Source of the DNA: Labilithrix sp.
GTDB taxonomy: Bacteria; Myxococcota_A; Polyangia; Polyangiales; Polyangiaceae
Reading direction: 5' to 3'
Assembly: GCA_019637155.1 (NCBI GenBank)
Contig: JAHBWE010000028.1
Location: forward strand, 1-64,000
Length of the DNA stretch: 64,000 nt
Shown here: in pieces, positions 57,260 to 64,000 of the stretch
How the letters are laid out: the number at the start of each line of letters is the position of its first letter
Position numbering within the stretch: the stretch's first letter is position 1
Position numbers and translations under genes: made by a program
Notes under the pieces: generated by a model
Databases searched by the model: none
Told to the model about the DNA's origin: nothing
What the model saw: the letters and a program-made list of their open reading frames with translations, nothing else

Positions 57260-59611
57260 CTAGCGCTCGTCTTTGCGGAGGCGGCGGCGCTGGGTGCGGG
57301 GGAGCTTGCCTTCGAGGGGCTGGCGCTGCGCGGTCGGCATCATGTGGAAGCGGCTCGGGGCGCGGCTCGCTTGCTCGGCGACCTTCACCTTGTCGCGCGT
57401 GACCTCGATGAAGCGCTGCTGCGAGCGGAGGAGCGGCGCGTTCGGCTTCGGCTGCACGCGCGAATAGGTCCCGTTCGCCTCGAGCGTCCACGCCTTCACG
57501 TTGTCGGAGAACTGCACGTTCAGGATCTCGATCAGGCGCGCGCGGATGTTCGGGTCGTCGATCGGGACCATCACCTCGACGCGGCGATGGAAGTTGCGCG
57601 GCATCCAGTCGGCGCTCGCGATGTAGACCTCGTCCTTGCCCGCGTTCGAGAAATGGAAGATGCGGCCGTGCTCGAGGTAGCGATCGATGATGGCGCGGAC
57701 CTCGATGTTGTCGCTCACGCCCGGGACGCCGGGGCGGAGACAGCAGATGCCGCGGATCATGAGCGAGATGAGGACACCCGCCTGCGACGCGCGGTAGAGC
57801 GCCTCGATGACGTCCTCGTCCACGAGCGCGTTCATCTTCGCGACGATGCGCGACGGACGGCCCTGGCGCGCGTTCTCCGTCTCGCGCGCGATGAGGCCGA
57901 GGGTGGCCTCGTGGAGGCCGAGCGGCGCGACGATGAGCGAGTTCCACTTCGCCGGCGCGCTGTAGCCGGTGAGCAGGTTGAAGAGCGAGGACGCGTCGGC
58001 GCCGAGGGAGGGGCGCGCGGTCAGGAGACCGACGTCGGTGTAGTGACGCGCGGTGCCGGGGTTGTAGTTGCCGGTTGCAAAGTGCACGTATCGGCGGAGC
58101 GAGCCGCGCTCGCGGCGGATGATGAGGAGGCACTTCGCGTGCGTCTTGAGGCCGAGGAGGCCGTAGACGACGTGGACGCCGCTCTGCTCGAGCGTGCGCG
58201 CCCACTGGATGTTCGACTCCTCGTCGAAGCGCGCCTTCAGCTCGACGATCGCGGTGACCTGCTTGCCCGTCTCGGCCGCGCGCGCGAGCGCCTTCACGAT
58301 CGGAGAGTCGCCGCCGGCGCGGTACAGCGTCTGCTTGATCGCGAGGACGTCCGGGTCCTCCGCCGCGCGCGTGATGAGCTCGACGATCGGATCGAACGAC
58401 TCGTACGGGAGGTGGAGGAGGATGTCGCTCTCGCGGATCGCGGCGAAGATGTCCTCCGCGTCGCGGAGCGGCGGGACGACCTGCGGGTGGTACGGCTCGT
58501 CGCGGAGGTCGCGGCGCTCCTCGCGCGGCACCCAGCCCATGAGGTCGGAGACGTTGAGGAGCGCCGAGCGATAGACGTCGCGCTCGGGATCGAGCTTGAG
58601 CGCCTTCACGAGCTTCTGGAGCGAGTTCGGGGTCGGCTCGCCCGCGACCTCGAGGCGGACCGCCGCGCCGCGCTCGCGGCGGCGGAGCTCCTGCTGGATC
58701 GTCTGGAGGAGGTCCTGCGCCTCCTCCTCGTCGATCTCGAGGTCGAAGTTGCGCGTGACGCGGAAGGTGTACACGCCCTTCAGCTTCACGCCCGGGAAGA
58801 TCGTGCCGACGTGGCGCGCGATGAGGTCCTCGAGCAGGACGAAGGAGTGCTTCGCGAACCCGGGCTCTTGCTTCGGCTGCTGCACCTCGAGGAGGCGCGG
58901 CAGCATCATCGGCACCTGCACGACGCCGAAGCCGGGCTCGAGCTCGCCCTCGCGCGAGAACATGACGCCGAGGTTCAAGCTCTTGTTGCGGACGTGCGGG
59001 AACGGGTGGCCCGGGTCGATCGCGATCGGCGTGAGGATCGGGAAGACCTCGTTGTGGAACCGCTCGTCGAGCGCGGCGAGCGCGTCCGGCGGCAGGCTGT
59101 CGGGCTTCATCAGCACGAACGAGCCGTCGGACGCGAGCTGCGGGAGGAGGCCGCCCATCAGCGACGCCATCTGCTGCGCGATGAGCTCGTGCACGCGCGC
59201 GGAGATCTTCACGAGCTGCTCGTGGGCGGTGAGGCCGTCGGCCGCGAGCTCGCCGACCTCGCCCGTGAGCTGCTGCTTCAGGCCCGCGACGCGGACCATG
59301 AAGAACTCGTCGAGGTTCGAGGCGGCGATGGCGTGGAACTTGAGGCGCTCGAGGAGCGGCACCGCCTCGTTGTCGGCCTCGGCGAGGACGCGCGCGTTGA
59401 ACTCGATCCACGACAGCTCGCGGTTGAGGTAGAGCGCGGGCGCGCGCAGGTCCGGCGTCTCGGCGGGCGTGACGGAGGTGGCCGCGACGTGCGGCCCCGA
59501 CACGCGCTCCGCGGGCGCGGGCGGCACGACCGAGACCGGAGGGGCCGGCGGGGTCGACGCCTGAGGGGTCGGCGACGAGGTCGGCGGCAGGTCCGGGACG
59601 GACGTAGGCAT
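57260..59611 (-). CDS. ppk1: Polyphosphate kinase 1
   Basis: A 783-residue enzyme that makes polyphosphate from ATP. LYLNRELSWIEFNARVLAEA opens the N-domain and ASNLDEFFMVRVAGLKQQL follows. GLKTHAKCLLIIRRE holds the phosphorylated His, VHFATGNYNPGTARHYTDVG is the next signature, and NFHRRVEVMVPIDDPNIRAR the second catalytic His. It is longer than the usual 690 or so residues because of a Pro/Ala-rich N-terminal extension of about 60 residues with no clear role. The C-terminus is basic. Polyphosphate supports stress survival and motility in related bacteria. Confidence 0.95.
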   Translation of the reverse strand: MPTSVPDLPPTSSPTPQASTPPAPPVSVVPPAPAERVSGPHVAATSVTPAETPDLRAPALYLNRELSWIEFNARVLAEADNEAVPLLERLKFHAIAASNLDEFFMVRVAGLKQQLTGEVGELAADGLTAHEQLVKISARVHELIAQQMASLMGGLLPQLASDGSFVLMKPDSLPPDALAALDERFHNEVFPILTPIAIDPGHPFPHVRNKSLNLGVMFSREGELEPGFGVVQVPMMLPRLLEVQQPKQEPGFAKHSFVLLEDLIARHVGTIFPGVKLKGVYTFRVTRNFDLEIDEEEAQDLLQTIQQELRRRERGAAVRLEVAGEPTPNSLQKLVKALKLDPERDVYRSALLNVSDLMGWVPREERRDLRDEPYHPQVVPPLRDAEDIFAAIRESDILLHLPYESFDPIVELITRAAEDPDVLAIKQTLYRAGGDSPIVKALARAAETGKQVTAIVELKARFDEESNIQWARTLEQSGVHVVYGLLGLKTHAKCLLIIRRERGSLRRYVHFATGNYNPGTARHYTDVGLLTARPSLGADASSLFNLLTGYSAPAKWNSLIVAPLGLHEATLGLIARETENARQGRPSRIVAKMNALVDEDVIEALYRASQAGVLISLMIRGICCLRPGVPGVSDNIEVRAIIDRYLEHGRIFHFSNAGKDEVYIASADWMPRNFHRRVEVMVPIDDPNIRARLIEILNVQFSDNVKAWTLEANGTYSRVQPKPNAPLLRSQQRFIEVTRDKVKVAEQASRAPSRFHMMPTAQRQPLEGKLPRTQRRRLRKDER

Positions 59612-59671
59612 GCGTCCGCTAGTCTAGCCCGATCGGAGCGGCTCCGGCTGTGACGGTTGCGCGACGAAACG

Positions 59672-61279
59672 TCACTGCAAGAGGTCGTCGCGGACCCAGA
59701 CCTCGGAGGGGTAACCGCCTCGATTCGTGTACTTTTCACGCATGAACGACGCCGCGCGCGGGCAGTGCGCGTCGAAGTCGAGGTGCGCGTTCGTGTTGCT
59801 CATGAGCGGGGAGAGGCTGACGAGCACGAACGCGGCGGGCGGGTCCTGCGTGATGCGCGCGAGGAGGTCGGCGGCGTGGCGGTCGCGCATCGCGCGGATG
59901 ACCGCCGCTTGCTCGCGGGTGGGGCGCACCGCGCCTTCTTCCCATCCCCCCGCCGCCGCGGCGTCGACGTTCAGGTCGTACGCGTAGATGTACGGCGTCG
60001 CGCTGAGCCTCCGCGCGAGGAAGAGGAGATACGGGTCCATCGCGTAGGTCTGGACGCGATCGGTCGGCTTCGTGGAGCTCGCGACCGCCGCCGCGGCGAC
60101 GCGCATCTGATGAGGGAAGTAGTCGATGCGATCGAACCAGCGCAGGCGCTCGGCGCTCTCGAGCGCGGCGGTCGTGCGCGCTCCCGGCGACGGCGCGGGC
60201 GGATACGGCGCGGCGCGCCCCAACACCGCGGCGTGGATGCCGATCGCGCCGGCGCCCGCGAGCGCGAGGAGCGGGACGCGCCGGCGCAGCGCCGCCGCGG
60301 CGACGATCCACGCGAACGTCGTGCCGGCCGTGATCGGGTGAAAGTGGTAGGGGAAGCCCTTCGCCTGGACGAGCATCGAGACGAGCGCGAGGACCGGCAT
60401 CAGCGCGATCGGGAGCGCGCGCGTCGGCAAGACGCGTCGCGCGATGAGCGCGCTCGTGCCGAGCGACGTGAGCACGGCGAGCACGGCGATCGACTTGTAG
60501 CCGGGCATGGAGAGGATCGCGCCTGCCGGCCGCGGCCAGATGAAGCGGTACATCGCGGGCACGTCGACGAACGTGATGTGCGCCCACGCGCGGACGTCGC
60601 CGCACGCGAGCAAGAAGAGGAAGGGCACGAGGAGCCCCGCCGCGCCGCCGAGCGCGAAGAGCACGAAGCGCCGCCGCCGGTCCTCGCCGAGCACGATCGC
60701 GAGCACCTCGGCGACGGTGAAGAGCGCGAAGGTCGGCTTGCCGAGCCACGGCAAGAACGACGCGGCGCCGGCGAGCACGACCATCGCCGCGCCGCGACGC
60801 GACCGCACCTCGTCGGCGGCGAAGAAGAGCGCGATCGACACGAGCGCGAACCAATCGAGGAAGCTCTCGCGCTGCGCGGTGTCCCAGAAGCCGAACGAGA
60901 GGTACTGCGCCGAGAGCGCCACCCACGCCGCGAGGCCCCAGAGCGCGCGCTCTCCGCGGCGCGCCTTCGCGGCGACGAGCGCGCCCGCGACGACGAACGA
61001 GGCGCCGGTCACGGTGAGATCGAGCACGCGGAACCGATGCTCGTCCTCGCCGCCGAGCCACTGGAAGAAGACGTGCACCATCGTGATGACGGGGCCGTTC
61101 ACGTCGCGCACGTCGCGGTAGAGCACGTCGCCCTGCCGGACCGCCCACGCGATGTACTGAAAGATGCCTTGATCGCGCCCGAGCGTCGTCCACGACGCCC
61201 GCCACGTCGCGTCGATCACCCACCACAGCGCGGGCAGAACGACCCCGAACGGTACGAAGATCTGCGCGCGACGACCCAT
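59672..61279 (-). CDS. Membrane glycosyltransferase (PMT/ArnT-like, GT-C)
   Basis: A 535-residue polytopic protein with about ten helices. LGRDQGIFQYIAWAVRQGDV is the DxG-type catalytic-loop Asp of GT-C enzymes. RDVNGPVITMVHVFFQWLGG is the family's second signature, and FGFWDTAQRESFLDWFALVS a later one. The C-terminal 120 residues are a soluble periplasmic part (QTYAMDPYLLFLARRLSATP). It probably transfers a sugar from a polyprenol-phosphate donor, which the Ppm1-like enzyme at 21.9-22.6 kb could supply. The frame runs further upstream, but ATG 61279 starts the first helix. Confidence 0.8.
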   Translation of the reverse strand: MGRRAQIFVPFGVVLPALWWVIDATWRASWTTLGRDQGIFQYIAWAVRQGDVLYRDVRDVNGPVITMVHVFFQWLGGEDEHRFRVLDLTVTGASFVVAGALVAAKARRGERALWGLAAWVALSAQYLSFGFWDTAQRESFLDWFALVSIALFFAADEVRSRRGAAMVVLAGAASFLPWLGKPTFALFTVAEVLAIVLGEDRRRRFVLFALGGAAGLLVPFLFLLACGDVRAWAHITFVDVPAMYRFIWPRPAGAILSMPGYKSIAVLAVLTSLGTSALIARRVLPTRALPIALMPVLALVSMLVQAKGFPYHFHPITAGTTFAWIVAAAALRRRVPLLALAGAGAIGIHAAVLGRAAPYPPAPSPGARTTAALESAERLRWFDRIDYFPHQMRVAAAAVASSTKPTDRVQTYAMDPYLLFLARRLSATPYIYAYDLNVDAAAAGGWEEGAVRPTREQAAVIRAMRDRHAADLLARITQDPPAAFVLVSLSPLMSNTNAHLDFDAHCPRAASFMREKYTNRGGYPSEVWVRDDLLQ

Positions 61280-61300
61280 CTCAGAACCGCGGACCCTACC

Positions 61301-61313
61301 ATGCAAAGTGCAT
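61301..61313. promoter_or_regulatory. Inverted repeat in the GT-C/DHH divergent promoter
   Basis: ATGCA, AAG, TGCAT is a perfect 13-base inverted repeat in the 125-bp region between two divergent genes. A TTGACT at 61364 with ACGCTA 17 bases later could be a weak promoter for the DHH gene. Confidence 0.3.
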
Positions 61314-61404
61314 TGCTCGTGCCACGACCCGATGGGTGTAGCCCTCGGCTCGTCCTGAACAGCTTGACTTGGATGCGGGGTCGGCGACGCTAGGGGGCCA
61401 ACCC

Positions 61405-62541
61405 ATGAACGAACCCGTCCGACGGTTGCCGTTGCCGGATCGCGCCCAAAGAGCACGTGAGTTTGCAGAGGCGCTCAGCGCAGCCAAGGGGAAGCACCTC
61501 CTCATTGCGCTGCGCGGGCACCCCGATCCCGACGGCATCGCGTCGGCGCTCGCGCAGGCGCACATCGCCCAGCGCGTCGGCGTCGCGAAGACGACGATCA
61601 GCTACTGCCACGAGCTGTCGCACCGCGAGAACCGCGCGCTCGTGAAGCTGCTGAACGTCGAGATGAAGAAGATGCGCAACGTCGTCGACCTCGCGGAGCC
61701 GGCGGACTTCATCGCCCTCGTCGACGCGCACGACGTCGACCCCGACATGGTCGGCGTCGATCAGATCGAGACGCTCACGATCGTCGATCACCACCGCGCG
61801 CACGCGCCGCCGCGCGCGCGCTTCATCGACATGCGCAACGACGTCGGCGCGACCGCGACGATCTTCGTCGAGTACCTGCAAGAGCTCTTCCCGCTCTCGG
61901 CCGAGAGCGACGACGACCGCCGCGTCGCGACCGCGCTCATGCACGGCCTCGCGACCGACACGGACGACTTCTCGCTCGCGCGCACGACCGACTTCCGCGC
62001 CGCGGCGCAGCTCGCCGAGATCTGCGATCGCGATCTCCTCCAGGACCTCTCGCGTCGCCTCATCGCGCCGTCGGCGATGGACGTCATCGCGCGCGCGCTC
62101 GCGGCGCTCGTCGTCCGCCGCAACTTCGCGATGTCCGGCGTCGGCTTCGTCTCGGAGAGCGAGCGGGACACGATCGCGCAGGCGGCCGACTTCTTGATCC
62201 GCCGCGAGGACATCGACACCGTCGTCGTCTACGGCATCGTCGGCGATCGCTTCATCGAGGGCTCGCTCCGCACGCACTCGCCGAGCGTCGATCCCGCGCT
62301 GTGGATCGAGCAGGCGTTCGGCCACGACGAGCGCGGCAAGGCCTACGGCGGCGGGCGTCGCGACAAGGGCGGCTTCCGGATCCCGATCGGCTTCCTCGGC
62401 CGCGCGACCGATCGCGCGCAGCTCTGGGCGCTCGTCGAGCACGCCGCGCGGCAGGCGCTCCTCAAGCAGCTCGGCGAGGAGGGCCCGCTCGGCGCGGCCG
62501 CCGCGCACGCGCCGCTCCCGGCCACGCGAACCCCCGAGTAG
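61405..62541 (+). CDS. DHH-family phosphoesterase (NrnA-like)
   Basis: A 378-residue phosphodiesterase. LLIALRGHPDPDGIASALAQ is the first metal motif, FIALVDAHDVDPD the second, LTIVDHHRAHAPP the DHH signature, and GVGFVSESERD leads into the DHHA1 domain. GKAYGGGRRDKGGFRIPIG is the C-terminal GGGHxxAxG-like substrate motif, with Arg in place of the His. The family degrades nanoRNA, pAp or cyclic dinucleotides. ATG 61405 has TAGGGGG upstream. Its TAG overlaps the next GTG by one base, so the formyltransferase is coupled. Confidence 0.85.
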   Translation: MNEPVRRLPLPDRAQRAREFAEALSAAKGKHLLIALRGHPDPDGIASALAQAHIAQRVGVAKTTISYCHELSHRENRALVKLLNVEMKKMRNVVDLAEPADFIALVDAHDVDPDMVGVDQIETLTIVDHHRAHAPPRARFIDMRNDVGATATIFVEYLQELFPLSAESDDDRRVATALMHGLATDTDDFSLARTTDFRAAAQLAEICDRDLLQDLSRRLIAPSAMDVIARALAALVVRRNFAMSGVGFVSESERDTIAQAADFLIRREDIDTVVVYGIVGDRFIEGSLRTHSPSVDPALWIEQAFGHDERGKAYGGGRRDKGGFRIPIGFLGRATDRAQLWALVEHAARQALLKQLGEEGPLGAAAAHAPLPATRTPE

Positions 62542-63416
62542 TGCGGATCGCCTTCGTCGGCCTCCCCCTCGCGGCGCTCTTGCTCGCGAAGGATGGCCAC
62601 ACGATCGCGTGGGCGGGGATCTGCCGGAGGGACGCGCCCGGCACGCGGCGGCTCCGGCGGCTGCTCGGCGACGGCGTCGTGCACGTCGTGCCCGACCTCG
62701 CGCGCGCCGCCGACGCGATCGCGGCCGCGAAGCCGGACCTCGTCGTGAGCTGGTTCTGGACGAAGAAGGTGCCGCGCGCGGTGCGACGGCTCGCGCGCTT
62801 CGGGGCGATCGGCGTGCATCCTTCGCTCTTGCCGCGTCACCGCGGACCGGATCCGACGTTCTGGGCGATCGACGCCGGCGACGAGGTGACCGGCGTCACG
62901 GCGCACGTGCTCGAAGACGACTACGACACCGGCGCGATGCTGGGGCGGCGATCGCTGCGGATCGATCCGGCGTGGAGCGCGTGGACGCTCGCGAAGAAGC
63001 TCGATCGTCCTTCGCTCGCGCTCCTGCGTGAGGTCGTGGGCGCCTACGCGCGCGGCGAGCCGCCGGCGGCGGAGGCGCAGGACGAGGCCGCGGCGACGCC
63101 TGCGCCGACGCCGGACGACGACGTCCTCGAGCTGCGATGGACCGAGCCGGCGGCGGCGATCGTGCGGCGCGTGCGCGCGGCGAGCCCATGGCCCGGCGCG
63201 TTCACCGCGATCGGCGACGAGGTGCTCACGATCACACGCGCCCGCGTGACGACGAACGTGCCGCGCGCCCTCGAGCCGGGCGAAGCGTTCGTGCGAGACG
63301 GCGTCGCGATCGTGCGCGCGGCCGACGCGGGAGTGGAGCTCCTCGGCGCGCGCCTCGACGAGGAGGAGGAGCTCGACGCCGAGACGATCGCCGACCTCGT
63401 CGGCGCTTCCTCTTAG
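62541..63416 (+). CDS. Formyltransferase (Fmt/GART-like)
   Basis: A 291-residue protein. FGAIGVHPSLLPRHRGPDPT is the formyl-transferase SLLPxxRG signature, and TAHVLEDDYDTGAMLG contains the conserved catalytic-site Asp region. A C-terminal domain like Fmt_C follows (LRWTEPAAAIVRRVRAASPW). It is shorter than methionyl-tRNA formyltransferase at the N-terminus, where the first Rossmann strand VRIAFVGLPLAALLLA lacks the full GTPxFA motif. It may formylate an amino sugar or another amine. The last codons and stop lie inside the 63404 repeat. Confidence 0.78.
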   Translation: MRIAFVGLPLAALLLAKDGHTIAWAGICRRDAPGTRRLRRLLGDGVVHVVPDLARAADAIAAAKPDLVVSWFWTKKVPRAVRRLARFGAIGVHPSLLPRHRGPDPTFWAIDAGDEVTGVTAHVLEDDYDTGAMLGRRSLRIDPAWSAWTLAKKLDRPSLALLREVVGAYARGEPPAAEAQDEAAATPAPTPDDDVLELRWTEPAAAIVRRVRAASPWPGAFTAIGDEVLTITRARVTTNVPRALEPGEAFVRDGVAIVRAADAGVELLGARLDEEEELDAETIADLVGASS

Positions 63417-63574
63417 GCGCAGGGGCGCGGCGCTTCCTCTTAGGCGCAGGGGCGCGCGGGCGCTTCCCCTCGGTGCGGGGGCGCGCGGGCGCTTCCTCTC
63501 AGGGGCGGGGGCGCACGGGCGCTTCCTCTTAGTGCGGGGGCGCGCGGGCGCTTCCTCTCAGGGGCGGGGGCGCG
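63404..63574. repeat. Tandem repeat of 27-30 bp, about six units, joining two gene ends
   Basis: Units start CGCTTCCTCTTAG or CGCTTCCTCTCAG and end GGGGGCGCGCGGG, with lengths 27, 30, 29, 30, 29 and a final partial. The first unit includes the stop TAG of the formyltransferase gene, and the last includes the stop (TCA on this strand) of the convergent GNAT gene. No unique spacers separate the units, so it is not a CRISPR array. Confidence 0.88.
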
Positions 63575-64000
63575 CGAAGAACGCGCGGGCGCCGGCGAGC
63601 TGGAAGCCGGCGCGACGTGCGTTGCGCTCGCTCGACGTGCCCGGGCCGGTCATCACGCACGCGAGGTCGCTCCCGCGTTCGTGGGCCGCCGCGAGCCGCA
63701 CGTTCATCAGCGCCTGCTGGAGGCCGCGGCCGCGGTGGTCGGGGCGGACGGCGCCGCCGAAGAGGATCGTGAGGCCGTGGCTCGACTCGGAGCAGCCGAC
63801 GCCGACGATCTCGCCGCGGGCGCGCGCGACGAAGGTGTCGTTCGTCGGCATCGTGAGATGCATCATCGTCCTACCAACCGCGATTTCGGAAGGCTCGCGC
63901 TCGGGCGAAAAGCAGCGGTCGTTGTGGACCGCCGCCGCGCGCACCGCGCTCGCGTCGGTGCGGTCGAGCCGCTCGATCGTGATCCCGGCCGGCGGCGGCG
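63558..64000 (-). CDS. GNAT-family acetyltransferase, 5' end outside window
   Basis: The frame is open to the last base of the window, so the N-terminus is missing. The visible part starts TIERLDRTDASAVRAAAVHN, a typical GNAT first helix. The acetyl-CoA loop is GGAVRPDHRGRGLQQALMNV (RGxGL form of Q/RxxGxG/A). NARRAGFQLAGARAFFARP closes the fold. The substrate is not predictable. The stop codon lies within the tandem repeat shared with the convergent formyltransferase gene. Confidence 0.8.
   Translation of the reverse strand, partial: PPPAGITIERLDRTDASAVRAAAVHNDRCFSPEREPSEIAVGRTMMHLTMPTNDTFVARARGEIVGVGCSESSHGLTILFGGAVRPDHRGRGLQQALMNVRLAAAHERGSDLACVMTGPGTSSERNARRAGFQLAGARAFFARPRP

Noticed and set aside
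63404..63574. Possible CRISPR or attachment array
   Set aside because: There are no unique spacers and no cas or recombinase genes; units differ only by slippage-type changes.

Overview
The window is a high-GC stretch of bacterial chromosome. It carries many secreted lipoproteins with acidic, proline-rich linkers, a eukaryote-type Ser/Thr kinase, hybrid regulators, formylglycine-enzyme-like (SUMF1) proteins, a PilT-type motor and an FHA protein. This mix suggests a myxobacterium (Myxococcota, probably of the Polyangia type). No phage, insertion sequence, CRISPR array or plasmid function was recognised. Most of the window reads as ordinary chromosome with short, tightly packed, often overlapping operons.

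Layout. 1-6.7 kb: end of an FHA protein, a ketopantoate-reductase-like enzyme, an Fe-S/CCG oxidoreductase subunit and a membrane histidine kinase in one run, then a universal-stress protein and a KefB-like antiporter. 6.7-13.1 kb: PilT-like ATPase and rbfA (minus), rph, a heme-oxygenase-like protein (minus), rdgB, then the Fo genes of ATP synthase (two small AtpZ/AtpI-like proteins, atpB, atpE). 13.4-22.6 kb: secreted lipoproteins, a UbiB-family kinase, a SUMF1 lipoprotein, a GAF histidine kinase coupled to an L,D-transpeptidase, and a polyprenol-phosphate mannosyltransferase-like enzyme. 22.6-32.2 kb: a double GT4 glycosyltransferase coupled to a repeat-tailed SUMF1 membrane protein, a TerB-like protein, a Ser/Thr kinase - DUF1554 lipoprotein - PEGA-like operon, and a GH5 glycosidase. 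32.4-37.1 kb: outer-membrane and redox lipoproteins, a tRNA-Arg(TCG) flanked by a decayed ATP-grasp fragment and an apparently interrupted phosphoribosyltransferase gene, then small and unusual proteins. 37.2-42.8 kb: queE, a phosphate-type porin, an amino-acid permease, and divergent fbp and class I fructose-bisphosphate aldolase genes. 43-54.4 kb: an MBL hydrolase, lipoproteins, a receiver/DUF4388/J-like scaffold protein with a TatA-like mini-protein upstream, a CPBP protease coupled to a STAND regulator, a PLD-like lipoprotein and a CxxCH beta-propeller lipoprotein. 54.7-64 kb: a 60-residue protein with its own terminator, a large lipoprotein, another MBL hydrolase, ppk1, a membrane glycosyltransferase, a DHH phosphoesterase, a formyltransferase and a GNAT enzyme cut by the window edge.

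The most unusual signal is non-coding. A dispersed structured repeat occurs at about 4.3, 9.6 and 42.8 kb. The two full copies differ mainly inside stems, and the differences are compensatory. The third keeps the head but has a different AT-rich stem that looks like a terminator. Two further tandem arrays (17 bp x 3 after rbfA, 27-30 bp x about 6 at 63.4 kb) carry the stop codons of the genes they abut. Several proteins have a missing key residue (heme-oxygenase-like without the proximal His, SUMF1 without the catalytic Cys pair, J-like domain without HPD). All functional calls rest on motif recognition only; no database search was run.
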